From Brevibacillus sp. (GTDB lineage Bacteria; Bacillota; Bacilli; Brevibacillales; Brevibacillaceae), in NCBI GenBank assembly GCA_017656235.1, contig JACDOF010000009.1:1-64000 (forward strand): a stretch of DNA of 64,000 nucleotides. The letters run 5' to 3'. A program made the translations under genes and the position numbers. Below are positions 15,262-23,803 of the stretch, piece after piece. The notes under the pieces are model-generated. The model was not told the origin of the DNA and made no database searches. It worked only from the letters and a program-made list of their open reading frames with translations. The first letter of the stretch is position 1, and each line of letters starts with the position of its first letter.

Positions 15262-17574
15262 ATGATGCGGGAAATCGCGGGAAATGAGGAATGTTGGCAG
15301 CCGTTGGTGTTGGATTTGTCAAAGGAGGAGGACAGGATACGACTGTCTTCCCTCAAATCTTCCGGTCTGGTCTGGCAGACACACGATCAGATCGAAGCGA
15401 TGCTGCGTGATCTGATCAAGACGCGTACACCAGGACAAGTGCTGACTGAAGCTGAACTGGCTGAGCGGATCGACAAACTGCTTGACAAGGCAAAGCGCGA
15501 CGAATACGGCAAATGGATTTACTACCCGTGGTCGGGCAGACTGGTTCACCTGCTTGACGAACAGGAATTTCAAGAGCTCCGCTTGAACCGCAACCGATAC
15601 AAGCTGACAGCCGAAGAGCAGGCGGCGTGTTTCCGGCTGACGATTGGCATTGTCGGGTTGTCAGTGGGAAATGCGGTCGCCCTCACCCTGGCCATGGAGG
15701 GGGGCTTTGGTCATGTAAAGCTGGCCGATTTTGACACGCTGGACCTGTCCAACATGAACAGGCTACGGGCGGGGGTTCATGAGATCGGCCTGCCCAAAAC
15801 CGTTCTGGCCGCCCGGCAGATCTACGAGATAAACCCATACGCTCGGATTACCTTGTTCAGCGATGGGGTGACGGCAGACAATCTGGATCGCTTTCTTTTG
15901 GGTGAGCAGCCGGTAGATATTTTGGTCGATGAGTGCGACTCCATTGACATGAAGTTTTCGCTGCGGGAGCGGGCGCGTACCCTGGGGATACCCGTGCTGA
16001 TGGAGACGAGCGATCGCGGTATGCTGGATGTGGAGCGGTTTGATCTGGAGCCGGACAGACCCTTGTTTCATGGCTTGTGCGAACAGCGTCCCGATCCCGA
16101 GAGCAGAGTGGCAGCCGTCCTGAAGTTGACCGGCATCCATACCATATCTACCCGTGCAGCCGTTTCCCTGTTGGAGATCGGTCAGACGATCACAACCTGG
16201 CCGCAGCTTGCCTCCGATGTGATGTTGGGCGGAGCAGCGGTAGCGGCCGCCGTTCGCCGGATTGCCCTGGGGCGTCCGCTTGCTTCGGGAAGGCGTTATC
16301 TGGATGTGGAGGAGTGGTTGACAAGTGATGCGGTTGGAACGGATGTACCTGCTGAAGTCTCCGCCTGCGGCGGTGCGGCTGCTGCGGCCGAAACGGCTGC
16401 CGCTGGGGGGGCGCCGCCAGCTTCTCAGCCATCCCGGACAACAGCCGTAGGGGGAACCGACGAAATCTCTTCACTGATTCACTTTGTGGTGGAACAGGCG
16501 GTGCGAGCACCCTCACTGGCCAACTCGCAGCCGTGGCGTTTCCATCACGCGGATAAGCGGCTGTGGGTTTCACGGGCACGGGAGCTTGCGGCAGGGCCTT
16601 TTGATCTCTCCGGGCACGCGAGCAGTCTGGCCTTGGGGGCAGCGATTGAGAACATCGTGATAGCGGCTGCGTACCGTCATTATGACGTATTGGTCCAGCC
16701 CTATCCGCTGGCCGGCAATGATCAAATCGTGGCCCAGCTTACCTTTGAACCGGAAGAGAGGCCAAGCCTTCGCCAAGAGGAACGCGCCGCCTTGTTCGAT
16801 GCGCTCACACTGGGCGCAGCCAACCGTGGCGGCAGCATCGAACCGGGACCGCTGACGGATCAGGAGCAGCGGCAGCTTCGGCAAGTTTTTCTGCCGGAAG
16901 GGATTCACCTTCATCTGCTCAGTGACGACAGGGTGATCGGCGAGATTGCCGCTATCGTGGGTGAAGGCACCCGCATCGTGCTGCTAAACGAGGTGATGGA
17001 TCGGGAAATCAGTGCCGTGCCGCGCCGTACGCCCGAGCAGGCGGCGCAGTTCGGAGACGGGATTGACATACACACGCTGCAGTTCCCCACTGCGCAGCAG
17101 GCTGCCCTTACCTTGCTGGCACGCCCCGATGTGGCTGCTGAACTGCGGCAGCTGGGGCTGGGACAGGCTGTGACGAAAGGGGTTGGCCAGCGGGTCGCCT
17201 CGTCCGCAGCACTAGGACTGATCGCCGTGGAGAGCGAGGATAAAGAAATATGGCTGGAGGCGGGGCGTTACATGCAGCGGCTTTGGCTTGCTGCCATCAA
17301 ACTGGGCCTTTCGATTCAGCCGGCAGGCACATGGATGTCCTTGATGCACCCCTCTGGCCAACCCACGGTTCCGGGCTTATCTCCCCGCGAAGCCAGCGAA
17401 CTGATCGGGTTATTCGACAGACTGAAAGCGCTGTGGAAACTGGGGCATGCCGCTCATCCCGCGCTGTTGTTCCGTATTTTCCGCGGGAGTGCACCACCTG
17501 TCAAATCACACCGGCTGCCTGTCGACCGGGTTCTTCAGTACGGATTCCCGCCACAATGGGAGGGAAGGAAATGA
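15262..17574 (+). CDS. E1-like (ThiF/MoeB) adenylating domain fused to nitroreductase (Rv1355c/MoeY type)
   Basis: 770 aa. Residues 1-120 are an alpha-helical lead. Residues 120-345 are an E1-like Rossmann domain: nucleotide loop IVGLSVGNAVA, DFDTLDLSNMNRLRAG (the Asp and N-x-x-R that bind ATP), LPKTVLAARQI, and LVDECDSIDMK. No CxxC zinc pairs or obvious catalytic Cys are visible. A low-complexity Ala/Gly linker covers about 355-400. Residues 405-750 are an FMN-nitroreductase fold with APSLANSQPWRF. This matches proteins annotated as Rv1355c family. ATG 15262 is chosen because GGGGGAGGG precedes it; an in-frame TTG at 15199 is the upstream alternative. The stop overlaps the next gene by ATGA. 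The partner substrate is unknown. Confidence 0.85.
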   Translation: MMREIAGNEECWQPLVLDLSKEEDRIRLSSLKSSGLVWQTHDQIEAMLRDLIKTRTPGQVLTEAELAERIDKLLDKAKRDEYGKWIYYPWSGRLVHLLDEQEFQELRLNRNRYKLTAEEQAACFRLTIGIVGLSVGNAVALTLAMEGGFGHVKLADFDTLDLSNMNRLRAGVHEIGLPKTVLAARQIYEINPYARITLFSDGVTADNLDRFLLGEQPVDILVDECDSIDMKFSLRERARTLGIPVLMETSDRGMLDVERFDLEPDRPLFHGLCEQRPDPESRVAAVLKLTGIHTISTRAAVSLLEIGQTITTWPQLASDVMLGGAAVAAAVRRIALGRPLASGRRYLDVEEWLTSDAVGTDVPAEVSACGGAAAAAETAAAGGAPPASQPSRTTAVGGTDEISSLIHFVVEQAVRAPSLANSQPWRFHHADKRLWVSRARELAAGPFDLSGHASSLALGAAIENIVIAAAYRHYDVLVQPYPLAGNDQIVAQLTFEPEERPSLRQEERAALFDALTLGAANRGGSIEPGPLTDQEQRQLRQVFLPEGIHLHLLSDDRVIGEIAAIVGEGTRIVLLNEVMDREISAVPRRTPEQAAQFGDGIDIHTLQFPTAQQAALTLLARPDVAAELRQLGLGQAVTKGVGQRVASSAALGLIAVESEDKEIWLEAGRYMQRLWLAAIKLGLSIQPAGTWMSLMHPSGQPTVPGLSPREASELIGLFDRLKALWKLGHAAHPALLFRIFRGSAPPVKSHRLPVDRVLQYGFPPQWEGRK

Positions 17575-18248
17575 TCGGACGTATTGAATGGGTTACCTCT
17601 TCGGAAAAACTGGAAGAACTGTATCGGCTTCGCTACAAGGTGTTTGTGGAAGAGGAGGCACATCTTCCTCCCTCCCCTGACGGCAGGCTGACAGACCGCT
17701 TTGACGCGTATCCGTCCACGCGCAACCTCGCTGCTTACGTTGGTGACTCCATTGTGGCGGGACTGCGCATGAGCCTGCCTTCTGTGTGGGGAATGCCCGC
17801 TGACGAGTTCTTTGACTTTGCTCCTTATATACCGGACCCGTTGAGCCAGTGCGCAGGCGGCAGCATGCTTTGTATTTCCAGGCGGTGCAGACGGTCTCGT
17901 GCCTTGTTCACCGGACTGCTGGGGATGTTTTACTACTGGGCGAAATCGTGTGGATTAAAGCATGTATATGCGGTTGCCAATCCGGAGCGGGCCTCGTTTT
18001 TTGTAAAAAGCGGGTTTCGCTGTTTGACTCCGCCTTTCTACCATGAAGAGAAGCGGTTAAACTGCCTGCCTGTCGTTCTCTCGATGGAGGTGCTGCCAGA
18101 TCCGTACCGCACTTTTGTCGAGCAGCGGCTTGCCGCTTACGGACCATATGCCGATTTTCCGTACCAATTCGATGTGCTGGAAAGGCAGCGGGCAGCGAAC
18201 GGAGAGCCAGACCATCAAGAAGTAACGCTGACAAAGAGGAGAGGGTGA
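17571..18248 (+). CDS. LuxI/FeeM-like acyltransferase (GNAT fold)
   Basis: 225 aa from ATG 17571, overlapping the E1/nitroreductase stop by 4 bp. The N-terminus RIEWVTSSEKLEELYRLRYK, with VFVEEEAHLPP, matches the LYRLRYxVFxEE pattern of autoinducer-synthase/N-acyl amino acid synthase proteins. DSIVAGLRMSLP forms the next strand, and GLKHVYAVANPERASFFVKSGF the acyl-CoA or acyl-ACP binding half. Members of this fold join an acyl chain to an amino acid or amine. Translational coupling to the E1 gene implies that the two act on one product. An open frame continues upstream to 17250 inside the previous gene but is not used. Confidence 0.8.
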   Translation: MIGRIEWVTSSEKLEELYRLRYKVFVEEEAHLPPSPDGRLTDRFDAYPSTRNLAAYVGDSIVAGLRMSLPSVWGMPADEFFDFAPYIPDPLSQCAGGSMLCISRRCRRSRALFTGLLGMFYYWAKSCGLKHVYAVANPERASFFVKSGFRCLTPPFYHEEKRLNCLPVVLSMEVLPDPYRTFVEQRLAAYGPYADFPYQFDVLERQRAANGEPDHQEVTLTKRRG

Positions 18249-18252
18249 CGCA

Positions 18253-19083
18253 ATGGAATGTAAACTGTCTGACATGACGGTTTATTGCGAAGAATACGGA
18301 TCGGGCAGACCCATCGTCATGCTGCACGGTTTTTCACTGGACCACAACGTGATGACCGGCTGCATGGAACCGTTATTTGTTCATCGTCCGGGATGGCGGC
18401 GAATCTACCTTGATCTGCCGGGGATGGGCAGGACTCGGGCAGCGGATTGGATAACAAGCTCGGATGACATGCTGAGTGTCGTGCTCAAGGTCATCGAGGA
18501 ACTGCTCCCCGGCCAGCCGTATTTGCTTGTCGGCGAATCGTACGGCGGCTATCTGGCGCGAGGGATTTTGGCTAAGCAGATGGACAGGGTGGACGGGATC
18601 GCCCTGATCTGCCCGATGATTGTTGCCGAGCGAACAGAGCGGGATCTGCCTGCACACACCGTGTTGGTGAAGGATGTCGAACTGCTCGCCCAACTAAGCC
18701 GTCAGGAAGCAGAAGAGTTTGCGTCGGTAGCGGTCATCCAAGACAAGCCGCATTGGGAGCGATTCAAACGAGAGATTTTACCCGGGGTAAACTGTGCGGA
18801 TCAGCAGGTTTTACAGCGGATCAAACAGCGGTATGCTTTTTCGTTTGATCCCGACCACCTTCCTGTCCCCTTCCCCAAACCGGCCCTGTTTCTCATGGGG
18901 CGGCAGGATTCGTTTGTGGGATACCGGGACGCCTGGAAACTCATCGAACAGTATCCCAGGGCGACGTATGCCGTGCTTGATCGGGCGGGACACAACATGC
19001 AGATTGAACAAAGCCGCTTGTTCCAGACGTTGGTTTGCGAATGGTTGGACAGAGTGGCGCAATGGCCGGAACGACAGCCATGA
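18253..19083 (+). CDS. Alpha/beta hydrolase
   Basis: 276 aa, cytosolic. The catalytic triad is readable: nucleophile Ser in VGESYGG (about residue 97), acid Asp in GRQDSFVG (about 217) and His in RAGHNMQ (about 246). The oxyanion segment is MLHGFSLDHN (about 24). The start, ATG 18253, is 4 bp after the acyltransferase stop, with GAGAGGG upstream. As third gene of the operon it may act as a thioesterase, acyl-amide hydrolase or product-turnover enzyme for the molecule made by the two upstream proteins. This is inference from context. Confidence 0.85.
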   Translation: MECKLSDMTVYCEEYGSGRPIVMLHGFSLDHNVMTGCMEPLFVHRPGWRRIYLDLPGMGRTRAADWITSSDDMLSVVLKVIEELLPGQPYLLVGESYGGYLARGILAKQMDRVDGIALICPMIVAERTERDLPAHTVLVKDVELLAQLSRQEAEEFASVAVIQDKPHWERFKREILPGVNCADQQVLQRIKQRYAFSFDPDHLPVPFPKPALFLMGRQDSFVGYRDAWKLIEQYPRATYAVLDRAGHNMQIEQSRLFQTLVCEWLDRVAQWPERQP

Positions 19084-19103
19084 TTGTTCCGCTCGTATGG
19101 GCC

Positions 19104-19151
19104 AGCTTCGGGCTTGCTCCGCTAGGATGATTGGCAAAGTCATACATGCGG
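19104..19151 (+). repeat. Palindromic repeat, alpha type, fragment (copy 3)
   Basis: Only the right-arm segment survives, from CTTCGGGCTTGCTCCGCTAG through GATTGGCAAAGTC to the CATGCGGG end. It aligns with 5165-5210 of copy 1. It lies between the convergent hydrolase and glycosyltransferase genes. Confidence 0.7.
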
Positions 19152-19161
19152 GAAGTCGTCG

Positions 19162-20181
19162 TCATGAACGGGACAATTCCCGGCATTGGTACATGAAGTC
19201 GAACCACTTGGCGGCAATCACCTGTGGCGCGTGTTTTTTGCTTTCTGCCAGCGCAGCATCTGCTTTTTCTTGGTACAGCTTCCGATCGCCAAGCAGCTGC
19301 TCCAGCGCTTGAGCAAATCGTTCCAGTGATTCAGGTGTGTACGTATAGCGGGGGGGTTCGAATGTGCAGCGCATATCCGGCAAGAGGTACTGGCTGGACG
19401 CGACTTCCGGTATCGCTCCATAAGTGGCAGCGATCACCGGCACACCGCAGGCCATCGCTTCCAGGATATGCGTGGCACCCGTTTCATATTTGCTGCCGGA
19501 CACCAGTACGTGCCAGCGGCGAATCAGGCCCGGCATCTGATCGTGCCGTACGGAAATGAAAAGGCGCAGATTGGGCAGGTCATCTCGTCGATAACGCTCA
19601 GGGTAGCGAGGAGGGGCAGCAAAGATCATCTCAAAGCGAATGTCAGGAAAGCGGCGGGCCAGATATGGGATGACCTCAGCCCCTTTAATCTGGGCTTCGT
19701 CCGTATCATATCCCACCCAGCCCACGGTTACATGCTGTCCCCGCTCGCCGGGAGAAAAAAGAGTGGGATCGACCATATTGGGAATGACCGTGATCCTGTC
19801 AGAAGGATGGCCCCAACTGTCGATCACGTGCTGCTTAAATGTTTGCGAGCACACCACCAGTGGTACGTCTGGCTGCGGTTTCGGCAGAGACAGGTCGATA
19901 TTGGGCCCGAGACTCCAAAACCTTCCTTTGTTTGTGTTTTGGGTGAAATGAGGTTTGTAGTTGTAAATGTAGTGATTCCACCAGCCCTGTTCCTCTTTTG
20001 GGACCAGTTTGACCCTCTCCGGGCTGTACAGGGGAACCTGTCCCTGATCAGGGGCAAAGGCGACCTCAAGATCATCGGGGCAAAGCAGAGTCAGCCATTT
20101 GGCTCTCATGTTCTGTACACAAATCGGTCCGTACCAGGAGCCGGATTGAAACAGGTCCATCACGAATTTGAACCGGAACAT
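19162..20181 (-). CDS. Glycosyltransferase, GT4 fold (CotSA/YtcC-like)
   Basis: 339 aa from ATG 20181, set by AAGGAGGT; an earlier in-frame ATG at 20232 lacks an RBS. GT-B fold: the C-terminal Rossmann domain carries VGWVGYDTDEAQIKGAEV (about residue 150) and the nucleotide-sugar signature ETGATHILEAMACGVPVIAA (about 245-265; EX7E). The N-terminal acceptor half is short. It is divergent from another GT4 gene at 20408, and a polysaccharide deacetylase follows that gene. A role in spore-coat or cell-surface glycan is plausible from similarity to Bacillus CotSA/Ytc proteins but not proven. Confidence 0.85.
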   Translation of the reverse strand: MFRFKFVMDLFQSGSWYGPICVQNMRAKWLTLLCPDDLEVAFAPDQGQVPLYSPERVKLVPKEEQGWWNHYIYNYKPHFTQNTNKGRFWSLGPNIDLSLPKPQPDVPLVVCSQTFKQHVIDSWGHPSDRITVIPNMVDPTLFSPGERGQHVTVGWVGYDTDEAQIKGAEVIPYLARRFPDIRFEMIFAAPPRYPERYRRDDLPNLRLFISVRHDQMPGLIRRWHVLVSGSKYETGATHILEAMACGVPVIAATYGAIPEVASSQYLLPDMRCTFEPPRYTYTPESLERFAQALEQLLGDRKLYQEKADAALAESKKHAPQVIAAKWFDFMYQCRELSRS

Positions 20182-20407
20182 CACATGACCTCCTTCCACT
20201 TGACGGTCAGCAGTGAAGGCACTGTCAGACATTCTTCTGCTCGTTTACGATATGCTTTTACGTCACATTTTGCATATGTATTTGTCCATTTGGCAGTGGG
20301 CATTGTCGCATATGCCAAAAAATAGAGATAATGTCCAGGCCGGGCCGACTTATCCGTACATAGGATGCCAGATGAGATGAAAAAGAGTGGGATGGAGTGA
20401 TGATCCG
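20182..20407. promoter_or_regulatory. Divergent control region of two glycosyltransferases
   Basis: 226 bp between divergent starts, AT-rich in the middle with two CATATG motifs (near 20271 and 20311). Promoters for both genes must lie here; a mother-cell sigma factor is possible, but I could not match a full consensus. Confidence 0.35.
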
Positions 20408-21865
20408 GTGAGAATCTTGTTTGCGACCTTTTGGCAGATGCCCCATGTGGGGGGTGTCAACACGTACATCAACCTGTTGATGAAAGAGTTGGGAGAACGG
20501 GGACATCAGGTCGATGTATTGGCCCATCACCCCGATATGCAAAAAATTTATCTGCAGCAATATCAACGGGAGGACGAGTTTACCTGGAACATGCGGGGAC
20601 GAATGGTAAAGAAGAAAAACCTGATGGACGTCGTCTTTCCGGAAGTGTACGCCTATTATCAGAACAATCTGCCGCATGTGGAACCGTGGATTCGCTGGAG
20701 GGAGATTGAGCGGTATCTGTTTGAAGTGATTGCCGCCCGTTTTGACTTGGACCAATACGATCTGATCCACACACATGATATGCTTTCCACACGCGCACTC
20801 TGGCGGGTCAAGCCGGCGCACATCCCGCTTGTCTTCAAGGCACACGGTCTGGTCGCCAATGTCCATCTTTTCAACGGGGACATTACCGACAAACAAGATT
20901 TGAAATGGAAGTATGTCGCAGCAGAAGAATACATCGGGGCGATGTCGTGTGATGCCCTGATCGTACCTTCTCAGTGGCTGATGCGCGATTTGAGCGAAGA
21001 ATTTGGCGTGCCGCGTGAACGATTTCAGATCATCCCCTATGGCATCGATATTCCCCCATTTCTGGAGCGGTACGGTTATGAACCACATCCTCCCGTCAAA
21101 CGAGAGCCGGGGAAACTGGTCATTGCCTGTCCGGCTCGCCTTACGTCCGAAAAAGGACAGAAAACGCTTCTTCAAGCAATCCGTTTGATTATGGAAACAC
21201 GAAGCGATTTTGTCTGCTGGCTGATTGGAGATGGTGTACAGCGCAGCGCACTGGAAAATGATGCACGTGAGCTGGGCATCTCCGATTGTGTTCTCTTTCT
21301 GGGAGAGCGTTCCGATGTGCCCGCTCTGCTTAGAAAGGCAGACATCATGGTGCTCCCTTCAGTGGAAGATAATCAGCCCCATGCGATTATGGAAGCGCAG
21401 GTCGCCGGAAAGGCCATTGTTGCTTCGAATGGTGGCGGCATCCCGGAAATGGTTCGACATGGTGAGACCGGGTTGATCTTTGAAAAGAAGAACGCCGCCC
21501 AACTTGCTGCCAGTTTGCAGCAGCTGATGGATGACCCTGAATGGCGGGAACGGTTGGGGGCACAAGCGGAAGTGTGGGGAAGGAAGCAATGGTCCTCCAA
21601 AACATTGTGCGACCGTACGCTTGCCGTGTACCGACAGGTTTTGGAAAAAAAGGATGTCCATCCTGCCCTGACAGAACATGATGGTACGGGGCAACACGGA
21701 TTAACGAGGCCGCCGGAAGTAAAGCGAGACCAGGCAGCCAGTATGTTTCGCTTTCCGGTGAAGAACAAGTTTGAAAACAGCGCGTGGCACAGGATCGCAG
21801 CCAACCTCCCGAAAAACTACGGAATTCCCGATCCGCAGTTCGTGAAAACGCTGGCAGAGGGGTGA
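20408..21865 (+). CDS. Glycosyltransferase family 4 (YtcC/CotSA-like)
   Basis: 485 aa from GTG 20408 (VRILFATFWQMPHVGGV), preceded by GGAGTGAT. The N-terminal GT-B half has GGVNTYINLLMKELGERGH (glycine-rich acceptor loop). The C-terminal half has IACPARLTSEKGQKTLLQAI, DIMVLPSVEDNQPHAIMEAQ and VAGKAIVASNGGGIPEMV (nucleotide-sugar site). An extra tail of about 75 residues beyond the usual end is polar and may be an interaction segment. It forms a divergent pair with the smaller glycosyltransferase; the convergent deacetylase gene follows. Likely acts on a surface or spore glycan. Confidence 0.9.
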   Translation: MRILFATFWQMPHVGGVNTYINLLMKELGERGHQVDVLAHHPDMQKIYLQQYQREDEFTWNMRGRMVKKKNLMDVVFPEVYAYYQNNLPHVEPWIRWREIERYLFEVIAARFDLDQYDLIHTHDMLSTRALWRVKPAHIPLVFKAHGLVANVHLFNGDITDKQDLKWKYVAAEEYIGAMSCDALIVPSQWLMRDLSEEFGVPRERFQIIPYGIDIPPFLERYGYEPHPPVKREPGKLVIACPARLTSEKGQKTLLQAIRLIMETRSDFVCWLIGDGVQRSALENDARELGISDCVLFLGERSDVPALLRKADIMVLPSVEDNQPHAIMEAQVAGKAIVASNGGGIPEMVRHGETGLIFEKKNAAQLAASLQQLMDDPEWRERLGAQAEVWGRKQWSSKTLCDRTLAVYRQVLEKKDVHPALTEHDGTGQHGLTRPPEVKRDQAASMFRFPVKNKFENSAWHRIAANLPKNYGIPDPQFVKTLAEG

Positions 21866-21890
21866 TGATTTCCCTCTGCCAGCGTGCTTT

Positions 21891-22997
21891 TTACCGTGGG
21901 CGGAGTCCCCTGACGACAGCGGGAAGGGCAGGGTCGGCGGACAGCGGCGCAAAGGTATAGCCTTGTTCCTTGAGGAAGTGAATGATGGCGGGAAGAGACT
22001 GGACGGTTGCTGCTTTGGGAGCTGAGTCGTGCATCAGCACAACGATGTCTCGTTTGTTCTGCACCTGCTGTTTGACGCTGTTGACGGAACTGGCTGTCGT
22101 GTAGCTGCCTGGCCTGGCGTCACCGTTTTCCACGTTCCAGTCGATAAACAGGTAACCGCGCTTCTCGGCTTCCTTTATGATGTCGGTCATGACCGACTGC
22201 TGCGGCCCGTATTTGGTCGGATCCTGGTATTTTTGGCTGATTGTATTGGTGCTGCCGCCGGGGAAGCGAAAGATGGCTGGTTTTTTGCCTGTCACTTGTT
22301 CAATCAGTTGGTTGCCGCGCTCCAGGTCGTCGTAAAAAGAGGCGGCATCCCGGTAAATGATGCGGTAGTCGTGGGAATAGGTGTGTCCCCCGATCACATG
22401 GCCCTCCGCAACCATTCGCTGCAGCGTCTCTTCACGTCCTTCGATATTTCGGCCGACGACAAAAAACGTCGCTTTTACGCCATGCTGCTTAAGGATATCC
22501 AGCACTTGGGGCGTAAGCGGTGAAGGCCCGTCGTCAAAGGTGAGATAAGCAACTTTTTCTTTTGGTACAGTGGTGGATTCTGGTGTTGCCTTAGCAGCGG
22601 GTTTCTGGCTGTCTGGGAGAGTGGTTTGCGCAGGTGTTGTCGTTGAAGCAGATGTTTTCCGGGCGTCTGTTTTGGGAACTGGCGTCAGCGAATTGTTCAC
22701 CGCCGAAGAGACAGGTGTCGGCGAACCGGAGGGGGTTGCCCTGGGCTGATCGCTGACGGGGCGATCGGCTTTACCCTCGCGTATGTCAGGGTTCCCGGTC
22801 GGCAGGGTCAATCGTTCCGGCTGCCGATCATGACGGGACTGGGAGGCAGCGTAATGCTCCTGTCGGTTGGACAGAATCTTTGCCGAACCGTCTGCCCTTT
22901 CGCTGTCTGGATGGTAGCCAGGGGCGTGTGCCATACCTTCGGCCAAAGGGACAAAAACAAGAAGGGTTACAAACAGGACTTGTACAACGATGCTCAT
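21891..22997 (-). CDS. Secreted polysaccharide deacetylase (NodB domain)
   Basis: 368 aa. The start ATG 22997 (MSIVVQVLFVTLLVFVPLAEG) gives a signal peptide cleaved near GMAHA. Residues 30-155 are a long Pro/Thr/Ser-rich, low-complexity spacer. The NodB domain (about 160-360) has motif 1 TFDDGPS (Asp-Asp), motif 2 HTYSHDYR (H-x3-H), motif 3 RFPGG, motif 4 DWNVENGDA and motif 5 VLMHDS, so the metal triad and catalytic residues are complete. It should act outside the membrane on peptidoglycan or another N-acetylated glycan. It is convergent with the glycosyltransferase gene; repeats and speE lie upstream. Confidence 0.92.
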   Translation of the reverse strand: MSIVVQVLFVTLLVFVPLAEGMAHAPGYHPDSERADGSAKILSNRQEHYAASQSRHDRQPERLTLPTGNPDIREGKADRPVSDQPRATPSGSPTPVSSAVNNSLTPVPKTDARKTSASTTTPAQTTLPDSQKPAAKATPESTTVPKEKVAYLTFDDGPSPLTPQVLDILKQHGVKATFFVVGRNIEGREETLQRMVAEGHVIGGHTYSHDYRIIYRDAASFYDDLERGNQLIEQVTGKKPAIFRFPGGSTNTISQKYQDPTKYGPQQSVMTDIIKEAEKRGYLFIDWNVENGDARPGSYTTASSVNSVKQQVQNKRDIVVLMHDSAPKAATVQSLPAIIHFLKEQGYTFAPLSADPALPAVVRGLRPR

Positions 22998-23167
22998 AGG
23001 TTTCCATCCTCTTCCCGTAATGGTGAATGGTTTGCTTTTTCTGTTTTTGTGGTATCGTGGGTCTGCGAGGATCAAGCTCAGTTCACTGCTTCTGACGAGG
23101 GGACAGCGCGATTCGTTACATGAATTCATCCATTCTTCAGAAAAGCGAGCACAGACGGAAACAAAAA

Positions 23168-23194
23168 AGCACCCTGTTCTTTCCAGGGTGCTTC
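23168..23194 (-). terminator. Terminator hairpin, duplicate A
   Basis: AAGCACCCTG pairs with CAGGGTGCTT around a seven-base loop. Read on the minus strand it is followed by a run of six T (AAAAAA at 23163-23168 on the plus strand), so it terminates transcription coming from speE. A near-identical hairpin lies at 23757-23784; between the two are repeat copies 4 and 5. Confidence 0.75.
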
Positions 23195-23202
23195 AGCGTC
23201 TA

Positions 23203-23463
23203 GACAAAGGGTGTCTGGATAGGGAGAAGCAGCCATTTTCCTCTTCACTCCGTTGCCAACCCCCAATGGAGCCGGACTGTCCGCGTCGCTCTCCCGAAGC
23301 GGGCGGGCGCAAAAGCAGCGCTGCTGCGCCATTTGTTCAGGTTGCGCCCGTATGCCTCCGCTTCGGTCTTGCTCCGCTAGGATGGTTGGCAAAGTCGTTC
23401 ATTCGGAAAATGGGCGCTCTCCTGTCAGAACTCGCTATGGACTCAATCTGAAGGATGTCGAGC
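23203..23463 (+). repeat. Palindromic dispersed repeat, alpha type, copy 4
   Basis: Full alpha copy, with left tip GACAAAGGGTGTCTGG and right tip AAGGATGTCGAGC. It is about 90% identical by eye to copy 1. The core palindrome 23228-23415 runs from GCAGCCATTTTCC to GGAAAATGGGC. It is followed at once by the beta copy at 23485. Confidence 0.85.
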
Positions 23464-23484
23464 CATCTTGGGGTGAACAGGACA

Positions 23485-23752
23485 GCAAACGGTGCTGACC
23501 CAGTTTCAAAGCTCTCGCATGGGACGAGTGTGGGCGGTTTTTCGCCAGCGAACGGGTTTGGCCAACCTGCCAGCGAAACGGCGTATCCGCAGGGAAATCG
23601 CAGCGGCAACAGCATCACGTCGCTGCCGGACATCGTTTTGCCGCTGCCCCTGCGGATCGGCGTGGAGCGATCCTGGACTGCTTCTTCGCTGGTTGGCCAC
23701 CTTACGTGAGCGCGAAAAACGCCCCACTCGTATTCACGACACTTTGTCTCCA
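23485..23752 (+). repeat. Palindromic dispersed repeat, beta type, copy 5
   Basis: Beta subfamily. ACGAGTGTGGGCGGTTTTTC (23524-23543) pairs with GCGAAAAACGCCCCACTCGT (23712-23731). Inside it, GGTTTGGCCAACC pairs with GGTTGGCCACC, ATCCGCAGGG with CCCTGCGGAT, and GCAGCGGCAA with TTGCCGCTGC. The right tip reads CACGACACTTTGTC, the reverse of the GACAAAGTGTCGTG tip found in copy 8. The whole can fold into one hairpin of about 210 nt. Confidence 0.85.
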
Positions 23753-23756
23753 GTCG

Positions 23757-23784
23757 GAAGCACCCTGTTCTTCCAGGGTGCTTC
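23757..23784 (-). terminator. Terminator hairpin, duplicate B
   Basis: GAAGCACCCTG (23757-23767) pairs perfectly with CAGGGTGCTTC (23774-23784) around TTCTTC, 20 bp beyond the speE stop. Unlike duplicate A it has no T-run on the minus side, so it is probably an ineffective copy separated from its T-tract by the inserted repeats. Confidence 0.65.
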
Positions 23785-23803
23785 TGTTACCTCCTCTTTC
23801 CCG

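Noticed and set aside
20240..20340. Sigma-K promoter in the divergent glycosyltransferase gap
   Set aside because: CATATG motifs are present, but the -35/-10 pair does not match the consensus with correct spacing.
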